Positions 15,667-22,117 of a stretch of 24,449 nt of DNA are shown here, in pieces. This DNA comes from a virus. The notes below the pieces were generated by a model. That model did not search any database. It worked only from the letters and a program-made list of their open reading frames with translations, and had not been told where the DNA came from. The stretch covers positions 1 to 24,449 of IMG/VR virus record IMGVR_UViG_3300008339_000457, one strand, 5' to 3'. The translations under genes were made by a program, and so were the position numbers. Numbering within the stretch: position 1 is the stretch's first letter; every line of letters starts with the position of its first letter.

Positions 15667-15892
15667 CAGCGATGGGGAGATCGATGGACCAAGACCTGAA
15701 AGGCTCAACTTGGTTTACGAGCTCGTCAGGTAGTTCAACCATCACGCTAGCAGCCTCATACGCTAAGCGTATAGATTTGAACGGGATCAGGGGCTCCAGG
15801 TACAAGGCGCCGCAGTGAAGGGTGTCGCCTTGTACTTGGCAGTTCACTGCATACACCATGTGGGCTGCGTCCATTAAGAGGTCGTGTTGCAT
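15659..15892 (-). CDS. Hypothetical protein between major tail protein and chaperones (77 aa)
   Basis: The frame from ATG 15892 (MQHDLLMDAAHMVYAVNCQV) fills the space between the terminator and the chaperone gene. It overlaps the proposed chaperone start by 8 bases. The product contains QGDTLHCGALYLEPLIPF and ELPDELVNQVEPFRSWSIDL, and is soluble with no signal sequence. I do not recognise a family. No strong ribosome binding site is seen, and because it lies just beyond the terminator, expression would depend on read-through or on a promoter I cannot identify. Small unknown genes are common at this position in siphovirus tail clusters. Confidence 0.65.
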   Translation of the reverse strand: MQHDLLMDAAHMVYAVNCQVQGDTLHCGALYLEPLIPFKSIRLAYEAASVMVELPDELVNQVEPFRSWSIDLPIADV

Positions 15893-15904
15893 TGCTGTAG
15901 GTAC

Positions 15905-15929
15905 AAAAAAGCCCCGCGATGGCGGGGCT
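15905..15929 (-). terminator. Rho-independent terminator after the major tail protein gene
   Basis: On the minus strand a GCCCCGC arm, a short loop (CATC region) and a GCGGGGC arm are followed directly by TTTTTT (15910-15905). The stem is perfect and strongly GC, and it lies 30 bases after the stop of the major tail protein gene. It would reduce transcription into the chaperone and tape measure genes, matching the high copy number needed for tail tube subunits compared with those proteins. Confidence 0.9.
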
Positions 15930-15958
15930 GAGTAGTTGGCTCGAGCTCAGTCTGACCC

Positions 15959-16969
15959 TTAGGCCGTACGGAAGAGGGTCTCGAAACCTTGGAGGGGGAA
16001 CAGAACACCGGTAGCAGAGGGGTTACCGCTGTTGTCGAGGGCCTGTTTGATGGCACCGTCAGCCACGCGGAGGCGGTAGATGGTGTTGCTAGCCAGGTTG
16101 GCAGAGGGGTTGATGGTAACGACGTTGCTTGCCAGAGAGACCGCAGCAGGAACAAGAGCACCACCGGAGGCGACCTCGAGGCGGAAGCCACTGCCGTCGG
16201 TTTGACCCAGGGAGAGCTGAGTCAGCGCCGCGGTGCCGTCGCTGGTGTAGGTGACGGTGAGGTCGTTGCCTACAACCACAGAGGAAGCGTTGTTAGCTGG
16301 CACAACCGCATACCGGCGGGTGCCGGAGGTAGCAGAGGTGAACAGCAGGCTCGACTGCACGCCACCGAAGGCCAGGGGGGTAGCACCAGCGTCGTAGCGG
16401 CCGAATACGGGGCGACCGCGGGACATCAGGTCGAAGGAGACCTCGGTGAGACCCTCTGCGGTGAGGTTCTCGTTGTAGTTCATCACGACGGCGTTGAAGC
16501 CGGTGAAGTCGTAGATGTAGTTGCCGCTAGTACCGTTGGCCTGACCGAGCTCTTTAAGAAACTCGATGTAGAGCTCGTAGTCCTTGTTGTACCGCGCTTT
16601 CTCAATAAGAGAAAAGCCCTCTTCGTAGTTGCCACGGAACACGGGGCAGTTCTGGCCGGCCGGGATGCCTGTGTCCTTCAGGAAGTAGGCAGTCACCGAG
16701 GCCTGCACCGTGGAGCCGGTGATCACCGAGTCACCCCAACCGTCGTCACCGAGGAGACGGAACTCCTGGTTGTTGTCGTTGATGGCGAAGGTGGTGTTGC
16801 TGACACCTTGGATCTCGACGTAGCGGGAACCGGCGTCGAGAGTGGGCAGGGTGACCATGCCGGCGGTGTCGCGGGTGGCGAAGTAGCGGCAGGGAGGGGT
16901 GAGGTCCACGGCACGGACTAGGGTCCGGTGAGCCTTGTGGAACGACAGCCCGATGGCGTAGTCGGCCAT
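15959..16969 (-). CDS. Major tail (tube) protein with Ig-like C-terminus (336 aa)
   Basis: The start at ATG 16969 has a strong ribosome binding site (AAGGAG, 8 bases upstream), in keeping with high expression. The N-terminal part, residues 1-200, contains YAIGLSFHKAHRTLVRAVDL, YVEIQGVSNTTFAINDNNQ and LTEVSFDLMSRGRPVFG, consistent with a tail tube subunit. The C-terminal part, about residues 215-336, has LTVTYTSDGTAALTQLSLGQ and VVTINPSANLASNTIYRLRV. The pattern NPSANLASNTIYRLRV-DGAIKQALDNSGN resembles bacterial Ig-like (Big_5) domains, as decorating Ig-like domains occur on tube proteins such as lambda gpV. Such domains project from the tail surface and may bind host polysaccharide. A strong terminator follows. 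Confidence 0.85.
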   Translation of the reverse strand: MADYAIGLSFHKAHRTLVRAVDLTPPCRYFATRDTAGMVTLPTLDAGSRYVEIQGVSNTTFAINDNNQEFRLLGDDGWGDSVITGSTVQASVTAYFLKDTGIPAGQNCPVFRGNYEEGFSLIEKARYNKDYELYIEFLKELGQANGTSGNYIYDFTGFNAVVMNYNENLTAEGLTEVSFDLMSRGRPVFGRYDAGATPLAFGGVQSSLLFTSATSGTRRYAVVPANNASSVVVGNDLTVTYTSDGTAALTQLSLGQTDGSGFRLEVASGGALVPAAVSLASNVVTINPSANLASNTIYRLRVADGAIKQALDNSGNPSATGVLFPLQGFETLFRTA

Positions 16970-16981
16970 GGTTGGGACTCC

Positions 16982-17455
16982 TTATGGGATCGGGGGGTTC
17001 AGAACGGGGCCCAAGATGGACACCGTCAAGGCCTCGTATGTGGCCTCGGTCCGGGGAGTGTGCGTAGCACTATCCCGGGGGAAGGTGCGTGCCAGGCGCC
17101 TGCTGATGTCCAGCAGAGAGATCGGCATGCGAGTGCCCTTGCGGGTGCCGTAGTTCGTGAAACGAACAGGCCAGCGCTCGAAGGACAGGATGGCTCCGAC
17201 GGAGCCAGGAGAGACGATCTCGGGTACATCAGTGATGGTGCACTCGATTCCGGTTACAGCCCAGTTGGAGGGAACCATGGCCTCGCCGACGACGTAGACC
17301 GCAGGGATGCGGGTGTTGTTGGGCAAGGTGTAGTAGCCGGGCCAGCTGGCTTGCGACTTGAGCGTGGTGCCATCGACCTCGTAGAGATCGAGGATGTAGC
17401 GCTCGATGGTGGTGCGTAGGGAGCGCACCTCGGGGCAGCTGGTTGAGATCGTCAT
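16982..17455 (-). CDS. Probable tail terminator / tail completion protein (157 aa)
   Basis: The gene is coupled to the upstream gp10-like gene by an ATGA overlap and lies just before the major tail protein, the usual place of the tail terminator. The product starts MTISTSCPEVRSLRTTIERY and has PRIPAVYVVGE-like VRV patterns (NNTRIPAVYVVGEAMVPSNW), followed by FERWPVRFTNYGTRKGTRMP and RRLARTFPRDSATHTPRTEA. Terminators of this type cap the tube end facing the head and stop tube growth. The assignment rests on order and size; I see no diagnostic motif. Confidence 0.6.
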   Translation of the reverse strand: MTISTSCPEVRSLRTTIERYILDLYEVDGTTLKSQASWPGYYTLPNNTRIPAVYVVGEAMVPSNWAVTGIECTITDVPEIVSPGSVGAILSFERWPVRFTNYGTRKGTRMPISLLDISRRLARTFPRDSATHTPRTEATYEALTVSILGPVLNPPIP

Positions 17456-17823
17456 GACTGCTCAGCGCGGAGAGCGTTGCGCAGGAAGCGGTCGAACTGG
17501 GCTTGTGCTTCTTCAAGAGGAGCCTTAGTCCAAGGTCGGCCGGGGAAGCGGAGGCCGGTGATGGCAACTCCGCCCTCGTGGACCTGGGCGGCATATTCCA
17601 CCGGCCAGGTGAAGGTGACTGACCCGTCAGCGTTGACGGATCGAGTCTGGCTGGCACGGAGGCGGCCGGTATCCACGATGTCCCGCACCTTCGGAGGTGT
17701 GGGGTAGTCCCATTTGGCCGACGAGATCTCCGCGGTGAAGCGGGTGTCGAGCCAAGTGGCAAGCTGCCGGGTCGCCTGGGCGGTGGCAGCGCGGAGCTGT
17801 GCGTCGAGTGGGCGTCTAGCCAT
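17452..17823 (-). CDS. HK97 gp10-like neck/tail completion protein (123 aa)
   Basis: I chose ATG 17823, which overlaps the stop of the preceding gene (ATGGCTAG). The longer open frame upstream of it (to 17937) is only a shadow of that gene. The product begins MARRPLDAQLRAATAQATRQ and has VRDIVDTGRLRASQTRSVNA, then YAAQVHEGGVAITGLRFPGR and RPWTKAPLEEAQAQFDRFLR. The TGRLRxS, YAxxVHEG and RPW motifs are typical of HK97-gp10-type proteins found between head connectors and tail genes. It is likely a head-tail joining protein. Confidence 0.8.
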   Translation of the reverse strand: MARRPLDAQLRAATAQATRQLATWLDTRFTAEISSAKWDYPTPPKVRDIVDTGRLRASQTRSVNADGSVTFTWPVEYAAQVHEGGVAITGLRFPGRPWTKAPLEEAQAQFDRFLRNALRAEQS

Positions 17824-18220
17824 CGATGAAGCCTCCGATGACACGGAACGTGCCTTGGATGGACTGGCGGATGTCCTGGTAGGCAGTGGCGTCCATATCG
17901 AGATCGAAAACGAGCTCGAAACGGCCGCGGTAGCCATTGATGATGGCTTCCGCCTGGCTGCCGTTGGTAATCCGAAGGTCTAGGCGGTCGGGGCTAAGTA
18001 GGCGCCCGCTGCAGCGGTAGCTCGAGTTGTCGGCTCCTGGTTGGCCATCCCACGAGGGGGCCTCGAGTTTGAGCGCAGCCAGGTATTCGACGGTCTCGAC
18101 GGTTTGCACCGTGTTGCCCGTGCTGGCGTCCGTAGTGAGGGTGGTTCCGCCAACCTCGAATGCCAGCTGGGCGTTGCCCCAGGGGGCGTAGCTAGCGATC
18201 GTGGCGGCGGAGATAGCCAT
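17816..18220 (-). CDS. Head-tail connector / neck protein, unknown family (134 aa)
   Basis: The ATG at 18220 follows the TAG of the previous gene by two bases (TAGTCATG). The product reads MAISAATIASYAPWGNAQLA, then VETVEYLAALKLEAPSWDGQ, SYRCSGRLLSPDRLDLRITN and GYRGRFELVFDLDMDATAYQ. It is small, mostly beta-like, and soluble. It sits between a DUF4054-like connector and the gp10-like protein, where phages encode head closure or stopper proteins. The role is inferred from order alone. Confidence 0.65.
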   Translation of the reverse strand: MAISAATIASYAPWGNAQLAFEVGGTTLTTDASTGNTVQTVETVEYLAALKLEAPSWDGQPGADNSSYRCSGRLLSPDRLDLRITNGSQAEAIINGYRGRFELVFDLDMDATAYQDIRQSIQGTFRVIGGFIDG

Positions 18221-18222
18221 GA

Positions 18223-18531
18223 CTACAGCGCGAATCCAGAAAGAGCGAGGTTGCCTTTGAGGCGTTCGTACTCCTGGCCGTACAAGCTGGCGGTCAGACC
18301 GGTGCCGAGGGGCTGGCCGGCCTGACTACCGACCTGAAGGCCGATCTGCATGACACGGGTGGAGAGGATGTGAGCCGCCAGATTGCTGACGGCCTCGGTG
18401 TGAACGGTGCCCCAGTTGGCCGCAGGGGTGGAACGGCCAGCCTCCGTGAGGGCGCTCTGGACTACGGGGAGCGAAAGCTCGCCGAACTCGGGGAAGCGGG
18501 TAAGGAACTCACTGGAGGTGGGGACAGCCAT
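18223..18531 (-). CDS. Head-tail connector, DUF4054-like (102 aa)
   Basis: The product starts MAVPTSSEFLTRFPEFGELS and continues LPVVQSALTEAGRSTPAANW, then AVSNLAAHILSTRVMQIGLQ. The pattern FxxxFPEF near the N-terminus, a helix ending in W and then AAHIL is that of small connector proteins placed after the major capsid gene. It would form a ring between portal and neck. Its ATG overlaps the TAA of the upstream gene (TAATG), implying coupled synthesis. It is one of four short genes between capsid and tail terminator. Confidence 0.7.
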   Translation of the reverse strand: MAVPTSSEFLTRFPEFGELSLPVVQSALTEAGRSTPAANWGTVHTEAVSNLAAHILSTRVMQIGLQVGSQAGQPLGTGLTASLYGQEYERLKGNLALSGFAL

Positions 18532-18944
18532 TAGCCGTTACCCTCTGTGATGGCAGAGATGCGCTTGCTGATGGCGTTGCGGATGCGGATCCGCTGCTCA
18601 CCTGACTCCCAACGTTGGAGCTGGGCGACATCGAAGCTGTCCTCCACGAGACGGAGTGCCTGCGTGACAGGCATGTCTGCGATGGAGTCCACGTCAGCGG
18701 CTGCTGCAGGATCGGACACGAAGGCCTGATCCTCTTCGACGCGCAGGGCGCCGAGTTTCAGCATGTTCTTGACGACGTCGTAGTCCTTGATCTGCTCCCA
18801 CACTTTCTCGGGGAAGCCGCGGTTGACACCGGACTTCACCTGGATGCTTTCCGGTTGTCCTGTGTGTTGGACAAAGGAGAAGCCAATCGTGCACTCGGGG
18901 TCCATTGGAGGACTTTCGAGTTCGGGGCGATAGACGAGGATCAT
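18531..18944 (-). CDS. Small head-associated protein, unknown family (137 aa)
   Basis: The frame starts at ATG 18944, 45 bases after the major capsid stop, without a clear ribosome binding site. The product begins MILVYRPELESPPMDPECTI and includes VKSGVNRGFPEKVWEQIKDY, then LRVEEDQAFVSDPAAAADVD and RIRIRNAISKRISAITEGNG. It is acidic in the middle with a basic C-terminus. No domain is recognised. Its position between the major capsid and connector genes suggests a structural or assembly role in the head. Confidence 0.65.
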   Translation of the reverse strand: MILVYRPELESPPMDPECTIGFSFVQHTGQPESIQVKSGVNRGFPEKVWEQIKDYDVVKNMLKLGALRVEEDQAFVSDPAAAADVDSIADMPVTQALRLVEDSFDVAQLQRWESGEQRIRIRNAISKRISAITEGNG

Positions 18945-18981
18945 GATCAGAAAGGTGAAAGAGCCAACAAAGCAAGCGCGC

Positions 18982-18996
18982 AGCCTGGATCAGGCT
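18982..18996 (-). other. Hairpin overlapping the major capsid stop codon
   Basis: AGCCTG and CAGGCT form a perfect six-base inverted repeat with a three-base loop, and the TGA stop of the capsid gene is in the hairpin. No U-run follows (the minus strand reads GCGCGCTTGCTTTG), so it is not a standard terminator. It could protect or attenuate the capsid message, or be chance. Confidence 0.3.
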
Positions 18997-19907
18997 TTCT
19001 CGAGCACGATGGCGCTCTTGGGGTAGTAGAGCGCGAGGCCGCCGATGCGAGCGTGAGCGGCGACGGAGAACTCGAGCTCGGCGCGCACGGGCGGGAAGAA
19101 CTCGAGGGGCTGCGGGATGTGCAGCTGCAGCTTGTCGGGGCTGCGGTCGTAGCAGATCACGCGGTCCTTGGACAGGACACCACCAGACTTGGAGGCTTCG
19201 AGCTCGTTGATGGGCTCGATCGCGGTGATCATCGGGTTGGTGCGCAGGAAGAACTCCATCACCGTGGTGTCGGAGGTGGTGCTGCGCGGGGTGGTGGAGA
19301 TGATGCGGTACACGTTGTAGGGCACCAGCATCGTGTTGGGCATCTCCTTCATGTTGCTGTTCTGCACGATCCGTGTGGCGGGCTCGTTGAGCAGCTGCAG
19401 CATCTCGTCGGTGGTGATGTCCACGGTGTCGAACCAGTGGTCCGGCACCAGCTTGTCCACCTGGTTGTTGTTGAAGAAGCCCTTCATGCCGGAGGGGGCA
19501 TCGCCGAAGTAGGCGATCTCCTGCACTTTCTCCTCGTAGGCGCGGCGCACGGCGTTAGCGCGGCGCTGCTCCAGGTTCATGCCGGGCACCATGGAGGCGG
19601 CACGGGTTTCCTGGACGGTGTAGGCGAAGGAAGCACCGAGGCTGCGGACCGGGTGGGTCACTTCCTTGCGGAGGACGTCAGCGCGGGGCAGGTCTTGGGC
19701 TTTGTCGCCAATGACCTTCATCGAGCCTTGCTTGTCGAAGACGCGATAGGTGAAGGAATCAGCGCCGTTACCGACCTCGGAGGAGACGGGGATGACGGTG
19801 CTGTACTTGATGTCGGCGTACTCAACCTCGAAGGCGCGAGCGAGGATGGACTCCAGCTCGCGAGCAAGAAAGAGGCCGACCGAGTCGTTACGGATGTCGG
19901 TGGTCAT
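18990..19907 (-). CDS. Major capsid protein, DUF2184-like (305 aa)
   Basis: The position after the decoration protein, size and gene order support a capsid subunit. The protein starts MTTDIRNDSVGLFLARELES and has a stretch of HK97-like capsid features: SVEVADIKY-type strands (EVEYADIKYSTVIPVSSEVG), VLRKEVTHPVRSLGASFAYT, and AYEEKVQEIAYFGDAPSGMK followed by GFFNNNQVDKL, a common motif for encapsidation-form capsid proteins in which each subunit was once enzyme-annotated DUF2184. The C-terminus has LQLHIPQPLEFFPPVRAELE and FSVAAHARIGGLALYYPKSA, the usual closing pattern. A GGAG lies about 11 bases before ATG 19907. Codon use is strongly GC-rich, as expected for a high-expression gene. Confidence 0.88.
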   Translation of the reverse strand: MTTDIRNDSVGLFLARELESILARAFEVEYADIKYSTVIPVSSEVGNGADSFTYRVFDKQGSMKVIGDKAQDLPRADVLRKEVTHPVRSLGASFAYTVQETRAASMVPGMNLEQRRANAVRRAYEEKVQEIAYFGDAPSGMKGFFNNNQVDKLVPDHWFDTVDITTDEMLQLLNEPATRIVQNSNMKEMPNTMLVPYNVYRIISTTPRSTTSDTTVMEFFLRTNPMITAIEPINELEASKSGGVLSKDRVICYDRSPDKLQLHIPQPLEFFPPVRAELEFSVAAHARIGGLALYYPKSAIVLEKA

Positions 19908-19924
19908 GGGATGGGGCTCCGGGA

Positions 19925-20545
19925 TCAGGTGTCGGCGGTGAAGGTGATCCCCGGGATGTCAATCTCGAGGAGGACCAGGCCGGCGCCGCTGGTTTCAGAC
20001 AGCCAGCGAGCCCCGCCAGTCATGGCGAAGGTCTTGTTGGCCACGGCGGTCTTGGTGAAGCGACCCACGAAAGCACCGGTGACGGTGGACGAGTGGTCGA
20101 CGCCGAAGAAACGCACAGCATCACCGAGGGCGATGGCGGCGGTGCTGTAGACCCAGACGACGCCTTTGGAGACGACGTTCATGGTCTGGCCATTCGGGTA
20201 GCCCACGCGAAGGGAGCCATCACCGATGATGTTGGTGGGGTTGGGGGTGTAGGCAGAGCTGCCACCAACGCCCTCGAAGGTCAGACCGTCGACGGACAGA
20301 CCCACGACACCGGTGCCACTGGTTGCCAGCAGCACAGCAAAGGGATCGTTGCTGGTGGGGTCGTTATCGATGGCGACCAGCGAGCCGAAGGGGATGGCAA
20401 CGCCGGACTGGTTGTAGTAGCTGCGGGACACATAGGCCTGCAGGTCAGCGATCATGCCCTCGTGGCCCACGGTCAGCTCCAGGGGGTAGCTGCCTTGAGC
20501 GCCGGTCGGGTTGCTGACGACAGTAGGGGTGAAAGATACGGCCAT
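19925..20545 (-). CDS. Capsid decoration / cement protein (206 aa)
   Basis: A TAAGGAG ribosome binding site about 10 bases before ATG 20545 indicates strong translation. The product starts MAVSFTPTVVSNPTGAQGSY and has YYNQSGVAIPFGSLVAIDND, GVVGLSVDGLTFEGVGGSSA, then NVVSKGVVWVYSTAAIALGD. The NxSGVAIPFGSLV and GxVWVYSxAAIALGD segments resemble structural cement proteins that sit between the protease/scaffold and the major capsid genes. It likely binds the outside of the capsid to stabilise it. It may be the head fibre or decoration protein; the exact family was not tested. Confidence 0.75.
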   Translation of the reverse strand: MAVSFTPTVVSNPTGAQGSYPLELTVGHEGMIADLQAYVSRSYYNQSGVAIPFGSLVAIDNDPTSNDPFAVLLATSGTGVVGLSVDGLTFEGVGGSSAYTPNPTNIIGDGSLRVGYPNGQTMNVVSKGVVWVYSTAAIALGDAVRFFGVDHSSTVTGAFVGRFTKTAVANKTFAMTGGARWLSETSGAGLVLLEIDIPGITFTADT

Positions 20546-20558
20546 TGGAAGGAACTCC

Positions 20559-21839
20559 TTACTTGGTAGCGGTGAGGGGACGTTTCCAAGCGTCAGTCAC
20601 CTTGCTGCGATAGGCAGCGATGGGGCTGTCGGTGGAGCGGCCGGCACCTTTCAGCGCGTCACGCAGGGTGGCGGTGCTGTCGGCGCGATCGGAATCGGCG
20701 TCCTCTTTGGTTTCGCCGTCGGCATCCTCGGAGTCGTCGTCCTCGGGGTCGCCATCTTCGTCGCCTTCGGCGTCAGCACGGGCGGCGAGGATGCCTTCAA
20801 CCACGCCCTGGATGTAGGCGGGTTCGGCGTCGTCGCGGGGTGCGGAGCCGGTGAGGTTCTCGAAAGCCTGTGTGTACAGGGAGGCGTCGTCGATACCGTC
20901 GAACTTGAAGTCCTCGGTGAACGCGGGGGCGAGGCGTTGCAGGGTTGCGAGGCGCTCGGCGACCAGCTGGTCGAGCTCGGCGGTGTCGATGCGGGCGTCG
21001 CCGGAGGCAGCGAGCTGCTCCTCGAGTGCATCGGCACGACCTTCAGCGGCCTCTTTGTCGTAGGCCAGAGCGTCGAAGTCGGCCTGCAGAGTGTCGAGCT
21101 TGGTGGCAAGCTCGTCGCGCTCGGTGGTGAGTGCTTGCAGTTGGCGCCCCATGTCCCGGGAGTAGGACTGGACCGCGCTGGCTGCTTCTGCGGGCAGATC
21201 GATCTCCAGGCCGTCGAGTTTGACGGTTGCCATAACGGGAGATGCAGTTGAACTGGACTGGGGCGCCATTTCGTGCTCGGGGAAGGCGGCTACAGCATCA
21301 GCTGCATCCATTCGATCGAGCAAGAGTCGTACCTCCGGGCCAGCCCGGCCGCGGGGGACAATGGCGATGTGGTTCACCCGGATGTTGCGCTGGACGCCGG
21401 CGTACTCTTCGCCCTCGGGGGTGATTCCGGGGGTGGGGTCAAAGTCGACCTTGTAGCCGGCAGATACCTCGGTGGCATCCTTGCGCTTGATCTTCTCGAT
21501 GGCATCAGCGTCGGTGACAACGAGTGCGACCTCGACAAAACCGTCGTTGTACCGAACTTGGCTACCGGAGTAGCCGACTTGGTACTGCTTGGTGTTGGCG
21601 GAGTCGAGAAGAACCGGTGGGTGACCCCACGTTGCGGGTTTCATGCCGAACGTGGAGAGGGAGTCCGGGTTACTGACCTCCTCAGGGGGTCGGTATTCGC
21701 GGACTTGGGAGCCATCAGACCGGCGGTAGAGCTGCGTACCCGAGCGGGCGGCGCGACACCAAACCCGGAGGTAGCCCTCGGGGGTGGTTTCGCTGCCCGT
21801 GATGGGAGCGAAGTCGTACCTGGACACTGATGTTTCCAT
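20559..21839 (-). CDS. Prohead protease (DUF2213-type) fused to scaffold-like C-terminus (426 aa)
   Basis: The N-terminal part, residues 1-178, has the conserved order WGHPPVLLDS, GFVEVALVVTDADAIEKI, DATEVSAGYKVDFD and NHIAIVPRGRAGPEV (156-170). These are characteristic of DUF2213 head maturation proteases; His157 and Ser126 are likely catalytic candidates. The second half, residues about 222-280, is a predicted coiled coil (QALTTERDELATKLDTLQAD), followed by a very acidic segment (357-386), which resembles a scaffolding domain. An internal Met203 (MATVKLDGLEIDLP, base 21233) could start a separate scaffold product. This would process the capsid and scaffold during head assembly. The start at 21839 is the first gene of the continuous head cluster, diverging from the XRE gene. 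Confidence 0.85.
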   Translation of the reverse strand: METSVSRYDFAPITGSETTPEGYLRVWCRAARSGTQLYRRSDGSQVREYRPPEEVSNPDSLSTFGMKPATWGHPPVLLDSANTKQYQVGYSGSQVRYNDGFVEVALVVTDADAIEKIKRKDATEVSAGYKVDFDPTPGITPEGEEYAGVQRNIRVNHIAIVPRGRAGPEVRLLLDRMDAADAVAAFPEHEMAPQSSSTASPVMATVKLDGLEIDLPAEAASAVQSYSRDMGRQLQALTTERDELATKLDTLQADFDALAYDKEAAEGRADALEEQLAASGDARIDTAELDQLVAERLATLQRLAPAFTEDFKFDGIDDASLYTQAFENLTGSAPRDDAEPAYIQGVVEGILAARADAEGDEDGDPEDDDSEDADGETKEDADSDRADSTATLRDALKGAGRSTDSPIAAYRSKVTDAWKRPLTATK

Positions 21840-22117
21840 GCTTAAGAGCTTACCGGTTCTTGTGCGTTTGCTTAGCTTTATGCACAGAGCGGTTACAGCA
21901 CTTGGCGATTCATAGGCAGTTGACGTTGTGTCGGCGTATCAGGGCACTACGGGAATACCATAAGTTTACGCAGTTTGAAGTTGCAGAGAGGTTAGGCGTT
22001 AGCCAAGCTGCATATTCGCGGTTGGAGAAAGGAGAGATAGAGGTGTCAGTTATGAAGCTGATAGCTTTGAGCGAGATCTACGATGTTAGGTTGCAGGAAT
22101 TAGTAAAAGATATCTAG
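21830..22117 (+). CDS. XRE/Cro-type helix-turn-helix regulator (95 aa frame; true start probably internal)
   Basis: This is the only rightward gene. Residues 33-95 form a full XRE domain: LCRRIRALREYHKFTQFEVA, then ERLGVSQAAYSRLEKGEIEV with the recognition helix near residues 58-67, and SVMKLIALSEIYDVRLQELV. The long frame begins at ATG 21830, but the first 30 residues are Cys-rich and non-conserved-looking and overlap the start of the protease gene. The real start is more likely TTG 21902 or TTG 21920 (AGG just upstream), making a 65-72 residue protein. It lies alone in the 274-base gap between two minus-strand genes, and its TAG shares the palindrome CTAG with the stop of the opposing gene. 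The DNA looks more AT-rich than the neighbours. It probably represses or activates a promoter nearby; the target is unknown. Confidence 0.8.
   Translation: MFPCLRAYRFLCVCLALCTERLQHLAIHRQLTLCRRIRALREYHKFTQFEVAERLGVSQAAYSRLEKGEIEVSVMKLIALSEIYDVRLQELVKDI
21840..21880. promoter_or_regulatory. Possible operator region upstream of the XRE and protease genes
   Basis: The DNA between the protease start and the XRE domain carries GCTTA at 21840, 21848 and 21870, and GCTTTA at 21875. An inverted pair TAAG-AG-CTTA is present at 21843-21852. This could be an XRE binding site, but no good promoter was found beside it, so support is weak. Confidence 0.25.

Noticed and set aside
15989-16921. A 310-codon plus-strand frame opposite the major tail protein gene
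   Set aside because: It mirrors the codon bias of the real gene, lacks a ribosome binding site and any domain, and would oppose the terminator and gene order.
17824-17937. N-terminal extension of the gp10-like gene to 17937
   Set aside because: The extra residues are Ser/Thr/Ala-rich and only reflect the other frame of the preceding gene. ATG 17823 gives the proper family length and an ATGGCTAG overlap.
18615-20150. A 511-codon open frame on the plus strand opposite the capsid and decoration genes
   Set aside because: It is antisense to genes with recognisable capsid features. The translation is rich in G, V, H and D with no domain. Long antisense frames are common opposite GC-rich, codon-biased genes.
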